A stretch of DNA of 64,000 bases from Rahnella aquatilis CIP 78.65 = ATCC 33071 (GCF_000241955.1 NC_016818.1:744001-808000), one strand, 5' to 3'. Counted from the stretch's first letter, positions 29,239-39,372 are shown. Made by a program: numbers and translations. The notes: a model not told the origin generated them from the sequence alone.

Positions 29239-29315
29239 GCACCCATAGCTCAGCTGGATAGAGTACTCGGCTACGAACCGAGCGGTCGGAAGTTCGAATC
29301 TTCCTGGGTGCACCA
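29239..29315 (+). tRNA. argV: tRNA-Arg (anticodon ACG), copy 1
   Basis: 77 bases with the acceptor stem GCACCCA / TGGGTGC, anticodon loop with ACG (CTACGAA), T-arm GAAGTTCGAATCTTC and encoded CCA. The ACG anticodon is normally edited to ICG and reads CGU, CGC and CGA. Identical to copies 2 and 3. Confidence 0.97.
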
Positions 29316-29425
29316 TACTTTCCTGAACGTATATTGATTTGCAATCAAATGAGCGTGACGGGCAAATGCGAAAGCAGATGCAGTACGGAAAAATGGTCAG
29401 GTAAATCTGCAGTAAGAATCAAAAT

Positions 29426-29502
29426 GCACCCATAGCTCAGCTGGATAGAGTACTCGGCTACGAACCGAGCGGTCGGAAGTTCGAATCTTCCTGGGTGCAC
29501 CA
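29426..29502 (+). tRNA. argY: tRNA-Arg (anticodon ACG), copy 2
   Basis: Identical in sequence to the copies at 29239-29315 and 29683-29759, with CCA encoded. The spacer before it (29316-29425) differs from the spacers after it. Confidence 0.97.
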
Positions 29503-29550
29503 TATTTTGTGTATGTTGAAGTGATAATAACGATTTTATATTGCACTCAA

Positions 29551-29638
29551 CATGCAGATAGCACGAAGGAAGATAACGTTGCTTCAGCAACGGCCCGTAG
29601 GGCGAGGCGATAGCCGAGTAATCTTTCTGGGTGCACCA
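29551..29638 (+). repeat. tRNA-tail repeat unit A
   Basis: An 88-base unit that recurs, diverged, at 29806-29892. It holds the hairpin GATAACGTTGCTTCAGCAACG and ends in a near copy of the last 20 or so bases of tRNA-Arg (AATCTTTCTGGGTGCACCA), including CCA, without the rest of the tRNA. It resembles in principle the repeats of the E. coli tyrT operon that end in a tRNA-Tyr 3' tail. Confidence 0.85.
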
Positions 29639-29682
29639 TTCTTCTTAAGCAATTTCCGAACTAAAATCTGTAGTACCCTAAT

Positions 29683-29759
29683 GCACCCATAGCTCAGCTG
29701 GATAGAGTACTCGGCTACGAACCGAGCGGTCGGAAGTTCGAATCTTCCTGGGTGCACCA
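29683..29759 (+). tRNA. argZ: tRNA-Arg (anticodon ACG), copy 3
   Basis: The third identical 77-base tRNA-Arg with encoded CCA, placed between the two tRNA-tail repeat units. Confidence 0.97.
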
Positions 29760-29805
29760 TATTTTAAACATGTTTGAGCGACGACTTTCGTATAGGGTCC
29801 TCCGG

Positions 29806-29892
29806 CATGAAGGTAGCACGAAGAAAGATAACGTTGCTTTAGCAACGGCCCGCAGGGCGAGGCCCCGCCGAGTAATCTTCCTGGGTGCACCA
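29806..29892 (+). repeat. tRNA-tail repeat unit B
   Basis: The second copy of the unit at 29551-29638. The core AAGATAACGTTGCT...AGCAACGGCCCG...GGGCGAGG is shared, and it ends AATCTTCCTGGGTGCACCA, an exact copy of the tRNA-Arg 3' end. It is followed by the operon terminator. Confidence 0.85.
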
Positions 29893-29900
29893 TATTAGAA

Positions 29901-29925
29901 AAACCCGCTTCGGCGGGTTTTTTGC
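29901..29925 (+). terminator. Terminator of the tRNA operon
   Basis: An 8-bp stem AAACCCGC / GCGGGTTT with a TTCG tetraloop (29901-29920) and a following T run. Confidence 0.93.
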
Positions 29926-30079
29926 TTTCTGCATTTCACCTCTGTATCTCACCCTTCTTTTTCATTTTCCTGAGCTTTCTGACGTGTTCTGATGTGCTGT
30001 GCGCGTGGACAAAATGCGACTTTCTACAGACTTTGCGATAAAGTAGTTTTCCTGTTTTTTCGTGATCATGGAGCATCCG

Positions 30080-30646
30080 ATGTACGATCGATACGAAGGG
30101 CTAATATTTGATATGGATGGCACCATATTGGATACCGAACCTACGCACCGTAAGGCATGGCATCAGGTATTGACCAAATACAGCATGCAGTATGATGTCG
30201 ACTCCATGGTTGCTCTCAATGGTTCTCCGACCTGGCGGATCGCCAGGTTCGTTATAGACAGTAATAAGGTTGAGATGGATCCCCATCTTCTGGCGGCTGA
30301 GAAAACAGCGGCCGTGCAGGAAATGTTGCTCGACACCGTCCGGCCTCTGCCATTGATTGACGTCGTCAAATCCTACCATGGTCGCCGACCGATGGCGGTA
30401 GGAACGGGCAGCGAGCACTGGATGGCGGATGCACTGTTACGGCATTTAGGGCTGCGCGATTACTTTGATGCGATTGTGGGTGCGAATGACGTAAAAAACC
30501 ACAAACCCGCGCCGGACACTTTTTTGCGGTGTGCGGAGTTGATCGGTGTGCCTCCTGAAAAATGTGTCGTCTTTGAAGATGCAGATTTCGGTATTGAGGC
30601 GGCGAAACGCGCCAATATGGATTTCGTGGACGTGCGTAAGCTGTGA
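30080..30646 (+). CDS. yqaB: YqaB, HAD-family sugar phosphatase (fructose-1-phosphate phosphatase type)
   Basis: A 188-residue haloacid-dehalogenase hydrolase. The nucleophile motif I is FDMDGTILDTEPTH at about residues 9-22, motif III includes Lys in KNHKPAPDTF, and motif IV is VFEDADFGIEAA near 167-178. E. coli YqaB dephosphorylates fructose-1-phosphate and related sugar phosphates, and the same substrate class is expected. ATG 30080 follows GGAG. The stop overlaps the yqaA start (GTGA), implying coupling. Confidence 0.93.
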   Translation: MYDRYEGLIFDMDGTILDTEPTHRKAWHQVLTKYSMQYDVDSMVALNGSPTWRIARFVIDSNKVEMDPHLLAAEKTAAVQEMLLDTVRPLPLIDVVKSYHGRRPMAVGTGSEHWMADALLRHLGLRDYFDAIVGANDVKNHKPAPDTFLRCAELIGVPPEKCVVFEDADFGIEAAKRANMDFVDVRKL

Positions 30647-31071
30647 GCCGTGCTCTGGCGCTGGCTTCCTTATTTGGCAGCAGCTTTTTAAGTGCCACAT
30701 TATTGCCTGGAAATTCAGAAGTCTTATTAGTGGCTTTATTGTCAGCTGGCAGCGCAATGCCAGCTGCACTGGTTTTGTCTGCATCTGTCGGCAATACCTT
30801 AGGCGGCATAACCAACGTCATCATCGGACGCTTTCTGCCACAGCTTAAGCCTCAGCGTGGACTCAATGTCGCACAGGGCTGGCTGAAGCGCTTCGGACCC
30901 GCCGCGTTATTGCTGAGCTGGTTACCGGTGGTGGGTGATGTGTTGTGTGTATTAGCAGGTTGGCTGCGAATGCCGTGGGGGCCTGTGGTCTTTTTCATGT
31001 TTATCGGAAAAGCGGTGCGTTACATCCTTTTGACTTTTGTAACGCTGGAGGGGCTCTCATGGTTCGGTTAG
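30643..31071 (+). CDS. yqaA: YqaA, DedA/SNARE-associated-like inner-membrane protein
   Basis: A 142-residue membrane protein, the same length as E. coli YqaA, with a GTG start overlapping the yqaB stop. Four hydrophobic segments surround the motif [17 protein letters not shown] and the later [23 protein letters not shown], which place it near the DedA superfamily of possible lipid transporters. The function is not established. Confidence 0.9.
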   Translation: MSRALALASLFGSSFLSATLLPGNSEVLLVALLSAGSAMPAALVLSASVGNTLGGITNVIIGRFLPQLKPQRGLNVAQGWLKRFGPAALLLSWLPVVGDVLCVLAGWLRMPWGPVVFFMFIGKAVRYILLTFVTLEGLSWFG

Positions 31072-31156
31072 ATTGGCATCAGCTATCAATTATGGTCACA
31101 TCTATGCAGATTCAGTATGCTTGCAAATTAATGGTTTCACCAAGCGGGAGGTCAAT

Positions 31157-32728
31157 TTGATCCCGGATGTATCTCAGGCGCTTTCCTGGCTGGAAGCCCA
31201 CCCTCAGGCATTAAAAGGTATTCGTCGTGGTATCGAGCGTGAAACGCTTCGGGTTAATCCTGACGGTTCATTAGCGACTACGGGGCACCCGGAATCTTTA
31301 GGTGCGGCTCTGACGCATCGCTGGATCACCACCGATTTTGCTGAAGCCTTATTAGAGTTTATTACGCCCGTCGATGACAATATTGAGCATCTGATGGCGT
31401 TTCTCCGTGACATTCATCGTCACGTGGCCCGTGAGCTGGGTGACGAGCGCATGTGGCCGTTCAGCATGCCGTGCTTTATCGAATCCGGACAGGATATTGA
31501 ACTGGCGCAATATGGCTCCTCGAATGTCGGGCGTTTAAAAACGCTTTATCGCGAAGGCCTGAAAAACCGCTATGGCGCACTGATGCAGGTGATTTCCGGC
31601 ATCCATTACAACTTCTCGCTGCCGATGACATTTTGGCAGGAGCGGTTGGGTGTGACCGATACGCAAAGCGGGAAAGAGGCGATCTCTGCGGGGTATTTCA
31701 AGCTTATCCGTAACTATTACCGTTTCGGTTGGGTGATCCCGTATCTGTTTGGGGCTTCGCCTGCAATCTGTTCCTCCTTCCTGAAAGGACGTGAAACGGA
31801 TCTGCCTTTCGAGTATACCGAAGGCGGATTGTGTTATCTGCCTTATGCCACGTCACTGCGTCTGAGTGATTTAGGATATACCAATAAGTCGCAGAGCAAT
31901 CTGGGCATTACATTTAACGATCTGAGCACCTATGTTCAGGGCGTGAAGAAAGCGATCCGCACACCATCTGCTGAATATGCTGAAATGGGTGTGAAGAAGG
32001 ACGGGAAATATCTTCAGCTGAACACCAATGTGTTACAGATTGAGAACGAACTTTATGCGCCAATCCGTCCTAAACGGGTCACAAAATCGGGTGAAACGCC
32101 TTCGGATGCGCTGATGCGCAGCGGTATCGAATACATTGAAGTCCGATCGCTGGACGTCAACCCGTTCTCTCCGGTGGGTATCGATGCAACCCAGGCGCGT
32201 TTCCTGGATCTGTTTTTGGTATGGTGTGCTTTAGCGGATGCGCCGGAAATGAACAGTGATGAGCTGCTTTGTACGCGCAAAAACTGGAACCGGGTGATCC
32301 TTGAAGGGCGTAAACCGGGCCAGACGATTGGTATCGGCTGTGACGATCAACGTCAGCCGTTAGCCAGCGTCGGCAATGCGTTGTTTGCAGATCTGAATCG
32401 GGTGGCTCAGGTCATGGATAACCAAAATGGTGATCATCTCTATCAGGATGTCTGTAAAGAGCTGGTTGCTGCGTTTGATGATCCTGAACTGACTTACTCT
32501 GCCCGCATCCTCAAAGATCTGAAACAGCAGGGCGTCGGTAATCTCGGACTGGAACTGGCGGAAAAATATCGTCAGATGCTGGTGAGTGAACCGCTGGAAG
32601 TCTTGGATGAAAGCGCTCTGATGGCTGAGCAGGATGGTTCATGGCAGCGTCAGCGCACCCTGGAAACCAGTGATAAGCTAAGCTTTGAAGAGTATCTGGC
32701 TGCGAATGCAGGCAGTAGCAATGAGTAG
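31157..32728 (+). CDS. gshA: GshA, glutamate--cysteine ligase
   Basis: First step of glutathione synthesis. The start is a TTG (31157) behind GGGAGGTCAA, giving [22 protein letters not shown]. coli gshA also uses TTG. Starting upstream at an ATG would add an unrelated tail. The 523-residue product has [13 protein letters not shown] near residues 22-34, the conserved [11 protein letters not shown] near 143-153 and the [12 protein letters not shown] segment near 298-309. Use of TTG likely limits expression. Confidence 0.96.
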   Translation: MIPDVSQALSWLEAHPQALKGIRRGIERETLRVNPDGSLATTGHPESLGAALTHRWITTDFAEALLEFITPVDDNIEHLMAFLRDIHRHVARELGDERMWPFSMPCFIESGQDIELAQYGSSNVGRLKTLYREGLKNRYGALMQVISGIHYNFSLPMTFWQERLGVTDTQSGKEAISAGYFKLIRNYYRFGWVIPYLFGASPAICSSFLKGRETDLPFEYTEGGLCYLPYATSLRLSDLGYTNKSQSNLGITFNDLSTYVQGVKKAIRTPSAEYAEMGVKKDGKYLQLNTNVLQIENELYAPIRPKRVTKSGETPSDALMRSGIEYIEVRSLDVNPFSPVGIDATQARFLDLFLVWCALADAPEMNSDELLCTRKNWNRVILEGRKPGQTIGIGCDDQRQPLASVGNALFADLNRVAQVMDNQNGDHLYQDVCKELVAAFDDPELTYSARILKDLKQQGVGNLGLELAEKYRQMLVSEPLEVLDESALMAEQDGSWQRQRTLETSDKLSFEEYLAANAGSSNE

Positions 32729-32733
32729 AAAAG

Positions 32734-32807
32734 AAAAAGGCCACAATTAATGTGGCCAAATAAACATCTCTGTTTACAGGGATGATGATAACAAATGCGC
32801 GTCTTTC
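32734..32807 (-). ncRNA. micA: MicA small RNA
   Basis: The minus strand of the gshA-luxS gap begins GAAAGACGCGCATTTGTTAT, followed by ATCATCCCT and a stem-loop, and ends in a terminator hairpin GGCCACATTAATTGTGGCC with a T run (32738-32734). This matches the E. coli MicA sRNA in sequence of its seed region, in size (about 74 nt) and in place between gshA and luxS. MicA acts with Hfq to block ompA and other porin mRNAs. It normally has a sigma-E promoter; a possible GGAAAC -35 lies near 32840 but is not clear. Its promoter side overlaps the luxS leader region in antisense. Confidence 0.93.
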
Positions 32808-32885
32808 ACTAATTAAGACCCGCATGCTGGGAAAAGGTTTCCTGAGTTCGTAAAAAAAATTAATTTATTTAGGAGAGGTGACGAT

Positions 32886-33401
32886 ATGCCACTGTTGGAT
32901 AGCTTTACCGTAGACCATACCCGTATGGCAGCACCTGCTGTTCGCGTCGCAAAAACCATGAAAACCCCACACGGGGATACCATCACTGTGTTCGATCTGC
33001 GTTTTTGCCGCCCGAACATTGAAGTGATGCCGGAACGTGGTATCCACACGCTTGAGCACCTGTTTGCGGGTTTCATGCGTAATCATCTGAACGGTAACGG
33101 TGTTGAAATCATTGATATTTCTCCGATGGGTTGCCGTACCGGTTTTTACATGAGCCTGATCGGTGTGCCGGAAGAGCAACGGGTTGCTGACGCCTGGAAA
33201 GCAGCGATGGCGGACGTTCTGAAAGTGAAAGAACAGCGCCAGATCCCTGAGCTGAATGAATACCAGTGCGGGACTTACGAAATGCATTCCCTGAAAGAAG
33301 CCCAGGAAATCGCGCAGCATATCCTCGATCATGAGGTTGTCGTGAACCGTAACGATGATCTGGCTCTGCCAAAAGAGAAACTGTCCGAACTGCACATCTA
33401 G
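32886..33401 (+). CDS. luxS: LuxS, S-ribosylhomocysteine lyase
   Basis: Splits S-ribosylhomocysteine to homocysteine and the AI-2 precursor. In 171 residues the metal ligands are His54 and His58 in HTLEH and Cys128 in YQCGTY, with the catalytic Cys83 in MGCRTG, all at standard positions. A strong AGGAGAGGTG ribosome-binding sequence precedes ATG 32886. MicA is encoded in antisense just upstream. Confidence 0.98.
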   Translation: MPLLDSFTVDHTRMAAPAVRVAKTMKTPHGDTITVFDLRFCRPNIEVMPERGIHTLEHLFAGFMRNHLNGNGVEIIDISPMGCRTGFYMSLIGVPEEQRVADAWKAAMADVLKVKEQRQIPELNEYQCGTYEMHSLKEAQEIAQHILDHEVVVNRNDDLALPKEKLSELHI

Positions 33402-33426
33402 TTTTCAGGTGGTGCAGATGACAAAA

Positions 33427-33453
33427 AAGACGCGAAATTCGCGTCTTTTTTAT
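33427..33453. terminator. Terminator between luxS and corB
   Basis: Stem AAAGACGCGAA / TTCGCGTCTTT (about 33426-33449) with T and A runs on the two sides, so it can serve both luxS and the convergent corB gene. Confidence 0.88.
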
Positions 33454-33470
33454 GCCTGAAATTCAGCGTA

Positions 33471-34760
33471 CTAGTGCTGATTCACACTGCTTTGCAAAGG
33501 TTGTAACGGACGGACCTGCACTTGTTTGATCATGTTGTCCTGGACATCCAGGATCTCAACTTCATAGTCTTCAATGCGCAGATTAGTACCGATTGTCGGG
33601 ATCTCTTCCAGCACTTCCAGCAGCATGCCGTTGATAGTTCTCGCTTCTTCGGCGGGCAGGTGCCAGTTAAAAGCTTTATTCAGTTCCCGCACGTTCGCAC
33701 TGCCTTCAATCAGCACTGAGCCATCGCTTTGCGGCGTCACTTCTTCAGCCAGCGTTGGCGACATCGACGTTGTGAAATCGCCGACGATTTCTTCGAGGAT
33801 ATCCTCAACCGTTACCAGGCCCTGAATATCACCGTATTCATCCACCACGATGCCTACTTTCTTTTTATTCCGCTGGAATTTTACCAGCTGAATGTTCAGC
33901 GGTGTGCCTTCCGGAATGTAGTAAATCTCGTCAGCGGCCCGCAGGAGGTTTTCTTTGGTGAACTCTTTTTTCTCGGTCATCAGGCGATATGCTTCGCGCA
34001 AACGTAGCATCCCGATAGCATCATCGAGCGAGTCGCGGTAAAGCACGATGCGGCCATGAGGTGAGTGGGTCAATTGACGAATAATCGACTTCCAGTCGTC
34101 GTTGATATCAATGCCGACGATTTCATTGCGCGGAACCATGATGTCATCAACAGAGACTTTCTCCAGATCAAGCACAGAAAGCAGCATGTCCTGATTCCGG
34201 CGCGAGATATTGGAGCGTGACTCGTTCACGATGGAGCGCAGCTCTTCTTTACTGACGGCGTCGCTGAGGCTCGTAGTAGTTTTGATGCCGAACATTCTCA
34301 TCAGCAAACGCGAGAGACTGTTAAGGATCCACACCAGTGGCATCATAATAGTTTGCAGCGGACGCAACAAAATACTGCTAGGAAACGCGATGCGTTCCGG
34401 ATTCAGTGCGGCAAATGTTTTAGGCAGCACTTCTGCAAACAGCAGAACGACAAATGTCAGTACACCCGTGGCAATCGCCACACCGGCATCACCGTAAAGA
34501 CGGATGCCCACAATCGTTGCCAGAGCGGAAGCAAGAATGTTGACCAGGTTGTTGCCAATAAGCACCAGGCTGATCAGCTGGTCCGGACGTTTTAACAGCT
34601 TTTCGACGCGCCGCGCCGCGCGGTTACCCTGTTTGGCCAGGTGACGTAACCGGTAACGGTTGAGTGTCATCATACCGGTTTCGGAGGCTGAAAAATAAGC
34701 CGAAACCACCACCATGATGATCAATGTGATGATCAGGGTTGTTGTCGAGACGTGCTCCAA
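33471..34760 (-). CDS. corB: CorB/YfjD, CNNM-CBS-domain membrane protein
   Basis: A 429-residue inner-membrane protein. The N-terminal CNNM domain has about four membrane segments in residues 1-150 with conserved SAYFSASETGMMTLNRYR near 20-37. A CBS pair lies at about 200-335 (VPRNEIVGIDI, IVDEYGDIQGLVTVEDILEEIVGD), followed by a C-terminal CorC/HlyC domain. The family is linked to magnesium and cobalt efflux or resistance. It is followed in the same direction by nothing before luxS and preceded by ypjD, which lies upstream with a 16-base gap. Confidence 0.92.
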   Translation of the reverse strand: MEHVSTTTLIITLIIMVVVSAYFSASETGMMTLNRYRLRHLAKQGNRAARRVEKLLKRPDQLISLVLIGNNLVNILASALATIVGIRLYGDAGVAIATGVLTFVVLLFAEVLPKTFAALNPERIAFPSSILLRPLQTIMMPLVWILNSLSRLLMRMFGIKTTTSLSDAVSKEELRSIVNESRSNISRRNQDMLLSVLDLEKVSVDDIMVPRNEIVGIDINDDWKSIIRQLTHSPHGRIVLYRDSLDDAIGMLRLREAYRLMTEKKEFTKENLLRAADEIYYIPEGTPLNIQLVKFQRNKKKVGIVVDEYGDIQGLVTVEDILEEIVGDFTTSMSPTLAEEVTPQSDGSVLIEGSANVRELNKAFNWHLPAEEARTINGMLLEVLEEIPTIGTNLRIEDYEVEILDVQDNMIKQVQVRPLQPLQSSVNQH

Positions 34761-34776
34761 CGGGTATTCCTTTTGA

Positions 34777-35568
34777 TTAATGAACCATGATTTGCTGGAT
34801 CAGGCGACTGCCAAAATAGGCAAGAGTAAGCAGGATGGCGCCCGCCATGCTGAACCATACCACGCGACGGCCGCGCCAGCCTTCGTGATAATGGCCCCAC
34901 AGCAGGACGATATAAACGAACCATGCCAGTATCGATAAGACGGCTTTGTCGATATTCTCCGGGCTGAACAGGTTATTCAGATAAAGTAATCCGGTGCACA
35001 GCGTCAGCGTCAGTAAAATGACGCCAATCTGGGTAATGTGAAAAAGTTTGCGCTCAATACTCATCAGCGGCGGCATGTCAGCGGTGAACGTCAGGCGTTT
35101 ATTCTTCAGCTGATAGTCGAGCCAGGCCAGCTGCAAGGCGTAAAGGGCGGCAATCATCAGCGTAGCATAAGAGAATAATGCCAGGCCGATATGTACCAGT
35201 AAGCCTTTGCTTTCTTCAAGATGGGTGATGAATTCACCTGGAAGAAACGTCACGAACGCCAGATTGATCAGCGAAAAGCTGTAAACAATCGGTAAAACGA
35301 ACCAGCCGCGATTGCGCGAGGCGACGATGGTCATCACCGTTCCGATGATTAAACTGACCACTGAGCCGATATTGACCAGGCTGAGGTTCTGACCGGTGCT
35401 GACATCAAAAATTCGTTGTTGCAATGCTACGGCGTGGCAGACAAGTGCCACTACAACGGAAATCAGTGCTAAACGCCGGTATGCGCTGTTCTTCCGGATA
35501 ATGCTCGGAATAATCAGTGCAAGGCTGAGCAGATAGGCCAACATGGCGACGAGAGCAAAAACTGACAT
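34777..35568 (-). CDS. ypjD: YpjD/CorE, cytochrome c assembly-type inner-membrane protein
   Basis: A 263-residue polytopic membrane protein (about eight segments), equal in length to E. coli YpjD, with the CcsA/CcmC-like motifs LVHIGLALFSYATLMIAALYALQLAWLDYQ near 140-170 (listed only in part) and WGHYHEGWRGRR near 232-243. In Salmonella the homologous membrane protein has been connected with CorA-dependent cobalt resistance; the direct role is unclear. ATG at 35568 gives MSVFALVAML; a longer in-frame start would overlap ffh. It is divergent from ffh. Confidence 0.9.
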   Translation of the reverse strand: MSVFALVAMLAYLLSLALIIPSIIRKNSAYRRLALISVVVALVCHAVALQQRIFDVSTGQNLSLVNIGSVVSLIIGTVMTIVASRNRGWFVLPIVYSFSLINLAFVTFLPGEFITHLEESKGLLVHIGLALFSYATLMIAALYALQLAWLDYQLKNKRLTFTADMPPLMSIERKLFHITQIGVILLTLTLCTGLLYLNNLFSPENIDKAVLSILAWFVYIVLLWGHYHEGWRGRRVVWFSMAGAILLTLAYFGSRLIQQIMVH

Positions 35569-35732
35569 AGCGTTTCGGTAGCATCGAAAAGTGAATGAGA
35601 ACCGCAGTATAACGTTACCCGCGTCACGCTCCAACCTATCTGAGACGCCAAAGCAGAGATCGTTCGCGCTTCGTGTTATAATCCCGCAATTACGTCGCAA
35701 AAGCGGCCTGTCATTACGTTGAGCAAGAGACG

Positions 35733-37094
35733 ATGTTTGAGAATTTAAGCGATCGATTGTCGCGCACATTGCGCAATATCAGCGGCCGCGGGCGGCTGAC
35801 CGAAGAGAATATCAAAGAGACATTACGTGAAGTGCGTATGGCGTTACTGGAAGCGGACGTTGCGCTGCCGGTTGTACGTGATTTCATCAACCGGGTGAAA
35901 GAGAGCGCCGTTGGCGTTGAGGTCAATAAGAGCCTCACACCGGGTCAGGAATTCGTCAAAATTGTCCAGAAAGAGCTGGAAACCGCGATGGGCGAGGCGA
36001 ACACCGAGCTTAACTTAGCGGCACAGCCGCCGGCTGTGGTTCTGATGGCGGGTTTACAAGGTGCCGGTAAAACCACCAGCGTCGGTAAACTGGCGAAGTT
36101 CCTGAAAGAGAAGAAAAAGAAAAAAGTGCTGGTGGTTTCCGCCGACGTTTACCGCCCTGCGGCGATCAAACAGCTGGAAACCCTGGCGCAGCAAGTTGAA
36201 GTGGATTTCTTCCCGTCTGACGCCCAGGAAAAGCCGGTTGATATCGTTAACCGTGCCCTGCAGCAGGCGAAACTGAAATTCTACGACGTGCTGATTGTCG
36301 ATACCGCCGGACGTTTACATGTCGACGAAGCGATGATGGACGAAATCAAACAGGTTCACGCCGCGATTAATCCGGTTGAAACCCTGTTTGTTGTCGATGC
36401 CATGACCGGTCAGGATGCTGCGAATACGGCGAAAGCATTTAACGAAGCGCTGCCGCTGACCGGTGTGATCCTGACCAAAGTCGACGGTGATGCGCGCGGC
36501 GGTGCTGCGCTGTCGATTCGTCATATTACTGGCAAACCGATCAAATTCCTGGGTATGGGTGAAAAAACCGATGCGCTGGAGCCGTTCCATCCGGATCGTA
36601 TTGCCTCCCGTATTCTGGGCATGGGCGACGTTCTCTCTCTTATCGAAGACATTGAGAGTAAAGTTGACCGCGCACAGGCTGAAAAACTGGCCAGCAAACT
36701 CAAGAAAGGCGACGGCTTTGACCTGACCGATTTTCTCGAGCAGCTCAAGCAAATGCGTAATATGGGCGGCATGGCGAGTATGATGAGCAAACTGCCGGGT
36801 GTCGGTCAGTTGCCGGATAACGTCAAATCCCAGATGGATGACAAAGTGCTGGTGCGCATGGAAGCGATCATCAACTCGATGACGCTGAAAGAGCGCGCTA
36901 AGCCAGAAATTATTAAAGGTTCCCGTAAGCGTCGTATTGCGATGGGTTCTGGCATGCAGGTGCAGGACGTGAACCGCTTACTCAAGCAGTTCGACGATAT
37001 GCAACGCATGATGAAGAAAATGAAGAATGGCGGCATGGCGAAAATGATGCGTGGCATGAAAGGTATGATGCCACCAGGTTTCCCTGGCCGTTAA
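35733..37094 (+). CDS. ffh: Ffh, signal recognition particle protein (SRP54)
   Basis: The protein part of the bacterial SRP, which targets nascent inner-membrane proteins to FtsY. In 453 residues the N domain is 1-~85, the GTPase G1 is GLQGAGKTTS near 107-116, G3 DTAGR near 190-194 and G4 TKVDGDARGG near 248-257. A Met-rich M domain runs from about 328 to the end (MRGMKGMMPPGFPG). Length matches E. coli. It is divergent from ypjD. Confidence 0.98.
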   Translation: MFENLSDRLSRTLRNISGRGRLTEENIKETLREVRMALLEADVALPVVRDFINRVKESAVGVEVNKSLTPGQEFVKIVQKELETAMGEANTELNLAAQPPAVVLMAGLQGAGKTTSVGKLAKFLKEKKKKKVLVVSADVYRPAAIKQLETLAQQVEVDFFPSDAQEKPVDIVNRALQQAKLKFYDVLIVDTAGRLHVDEAMMDEIKQVHAAINPVETLFVVDAMTGQDAANTAKAFNEALPLTGVILTKVDGDARGGAALSIRHITGKPIKFLGMGEKTDALEPFHPDRIASRILGMGDVLSLIEDIESKVDRAQAEKLASKLKKGDGFDLTDFLEQLKQMRNMGGMASMMSKLPGVGQLPDNVKSQMDDKVLVRMEAIINSMTLKERAKPEIIKGSRKRRIAMGSGMQVQDVNRLLKQFDDMQRMMKKMKNGGMAKMMRGMKGMMPPGFPGR

Positions 37095-37216
37095 TCGACG
37101 TCACTGCCTATATATCAGCCATATAGGCGGCTCATGCAAAATGGTGGCTAAGGTTTCTACGCTTTAGATTGCTTTTTGCGCCAAAATGAGTAAAATTTTC
37201 GGGCTTTTTATATTGC

Positions 37217-37254
37217 AACCAGACCCCGTTCCCCGATGGGGTCTGGTTGTTTTA
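37217..37254 (+). terminator. Hairpin in the ffh-rpsP gap, terminator or attenuator
   Basis: An 11-bp perfect stem AACCAGACCCC / GGGGTCTGGTT (37217-37227, 37238-37248) followed by GTTTTATT. It lies only 25 bases before rpsP, so it may both end ffh transcripts and attenuate the ribosomal operon. Confidence 0.8.
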
Positions 37255-37272
37255 TTAACTAAAGAGGATGTT

Positions 37273-37521
37273 ATGGTAACAATTCGTTTAGCACGTGGCG
37301 GCGCAAAAAAGCGTCCGTTTTATCAAGTAGTAGTGACCGACAGCCGCAACGCTCGTGACGGTCGTTTCATCGAACGCGTAGGTTTCTTCAACCCATTGGC
37401 TTCTGGCCAGGCTGAAGCACTGCGTATGGATCTGGACCGTGTTGCCCATTGGGTTGGTCTGGGTGCTACCGTTTCTGATCGCGTTTCTGCGCTGATCAAA
37501 GACGCTAAGAAAGCAGCTTAA
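37273..37521 (+). CDS. rpsP: RpsP, 30S ribosomal protein S16
   Basis: An 82-residue ribosomal protein with the usual start [18 protein letters not shown] and [22 protein letters not shown] 37273 follows AAAGAGG. First gene of the rpsP-rimM-trmD-rplS operon. Confidence 0.98.
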   Translation: MVTIRLARGGAKKRPFYQVVVTDSRNARDGRFIERVGFFNPLASGQAEALRMDLDRVAHWVGLGATVSDRVSALIKDAKKAA

Positions 37522-37539
37522 TCTGTCGCGGTGGTGGCA

Positions 37540-38088
37540 ATGAGCAAGCAATCCAATCCAGTGGTACCCGCTGAGCCGTTAGTTCTCGGCAAAATGGGTT
37601 CAACGTACGGCATTCGTGGTTGGCTCAGAGTGTTTTCATCCACCGAAGACGCTGAAAGCATCTTTGACTACCAGCCCTGGTTTATCCAGCGTGCCGGTAA
37701 GTGGCAAGTTGTCGAGCTGGAAGGCTGGAAACGCCACACTCAGGACCTGATTATCAAAGTCAAAGGCATTGATGATCGGGATGCCGCGAATCTTCTGACC
37801 AATTGTGAAATTGTCGTCGATTCAAAGCAACTGCCTCCACTGGAAGACGGTGACTACTACTGGAAAGACCTTTTTGGTTGCCAGGTAGTGACAACTTCCG
37901 GTTACGAACTGGGCAAAATCATCGATATGATGGAAACCGGTTCTAACGATGTGATGGTAGTTAAAGCCAACCTGAAAGATGCATTCGGACTCAAGGAGCG
38001 GTTGATTCCGTTCCTCGATGGGCAGGTTATCAAGAAAGTCGATCTCGCTACTCGCACTGTGGAAGTAGATTGGGATCCTGGTTTTTGA
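37540..38088 (+). CDS. rimM: RimM, 16S rRNA processing/30S maturation factor
   Basis: Binds S19 and the 30S head during maturation. The 182-residue protein, equal in length to E. coli, has the N-terminal RimM beta-barrel ([18 protein letters not shown] near 20-37) and the C-terminal PRC barrel ([14 protein letters not shown] near 103-116). ATG 37540 follows GGTGG. Confidence 0.97.
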   Translation: MSKQSNPVVPAEPLVLGKMGSTYGIRGWLRVFSSTEDAESIFDYQPWFIQRAGKWQVVELEGWKRHTQDLIIKVKGIDDRDAANLLTNCEIVVDSKQLPPLEDGDYYWKDLFGCQVVTTSGYELGKIIDMMETGSNDVMVVKANLKDAFGLKERLIPFLDGQVIKKVDLATRTVEVDWDPGF

Positions 38089-38164
38089 CCTCCGTAGTGT
38101 TTATTCATGTAAAACATGTAAACAAGGTCTGGTTGAGCGGTCAAACATTTGGAAGGGGTAGGCT

Positions 38165-38938
38165 ATGTGGATTGGTATAATTAGCCTGTTTCCTGAAATG
38201 TTCCGCGCAATCACGGATTACGGGGTAACTGGCCGGGCAGTTAAGAATGGCCTGTTGAGCGTAAATTGCTGGAGTCCTCGTGACTTCGCATACGACCGAC
38301 ATCGTACCGTGGATGAGCGCCCTTATGGCGGTGGTCCCGGAATGCTGATGATGGTGCAACCCTTACGGGAAGCGATTCATGCAGCAAAAGCAGCGGCAGG
38401 CGAAGGTGTGAAGGTGATTTATCTTTCACCTCAGGGTCGCAAACTGGATCAAACCGGTGTTTGCGAGCTGGCGGCTCATCAGAAAATTATTCTGGTTTGT
38501 GGCCGTTATGAAGGGATCGATGAGCGCATAATCAAAACCGAAATTGATGAAGAATGGTCAATTGGCGATTATGTTCTTAGCGGTGGAGAGTTGCCGGCAA
38601 TGACCCTGATTGATTCAGTTTCCCGCTTTATACCGGGCGTTCTGGGTCGTCAGGCTTCAGCAGAAGAAGATTCTTTCGCTGACGGATTGTTGGATTGTCC
38701 CCATTATACCCGCCCTGAAGTGTTGGAAGGCATGGAGGTACCGCCAGTTTTACTGTCGGGCAACCACGCTGATATACGTCGCTGGCGCCTGAAACAGTCG
38801 CTGGGTCGAACCTGGCTTAGAAGACCTGAACTTCTGGAAAACCTAGCTCTGACTGACGAGCAAGAGGTGTTGCTGAGAGAGTTCCAAAAGGAACATCGGC
38901 TCAGTCAACAAAACTATGAAGGGAACGCCAAAGCGTAA
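38165..38938 (+). CDS. trmD: TrmD, tRNA (guanine-N1)-methyltransferase
   Basis: Makes m1G37 in tRNAs with G36G37, preventing frameshifts. The 257-residue SPOUT enzyme contains the AdoMet knot ([10 protein letters not shown] near 88-97, [11 protein letters not shown] near 112-122 and [14 protein letters not shown] near 133-146). It is followed by rplS in the same operon. Confidence 0.98.
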   Translation: MWIGIISLFPEMFRAITDYGVTGRAVKNGLLSVNCWSPRDFAYDRHRTVDERPYGGGPGMLMMVQPLREAIHAAKAAAGEGVKVIYLSPQGRKLDQTGVCELAAHQKIILVCGRYEGIDERIIKTEIDEEWSIGDYVLSGGELPAMTLIDSVSRFIPGVLGRQASAEEDSFADGLLDCPHYTRPEVLEGMEVPPVLLSGNHADIRRWRLKQSLGRTWLRRPELLENLALTDEQEVLLREFQKEHRLSQQNYEGNAKA

Positions 38939-38971
38939 CGCGAGGCCGTCCCGATATATCAGTTTACCTAG

Positions 38972-39334
<363 letters not shown>

Positions 39335-39372
39335 GGTATCGCTAACGCGACATCTACTAGTTAATATAGAAC

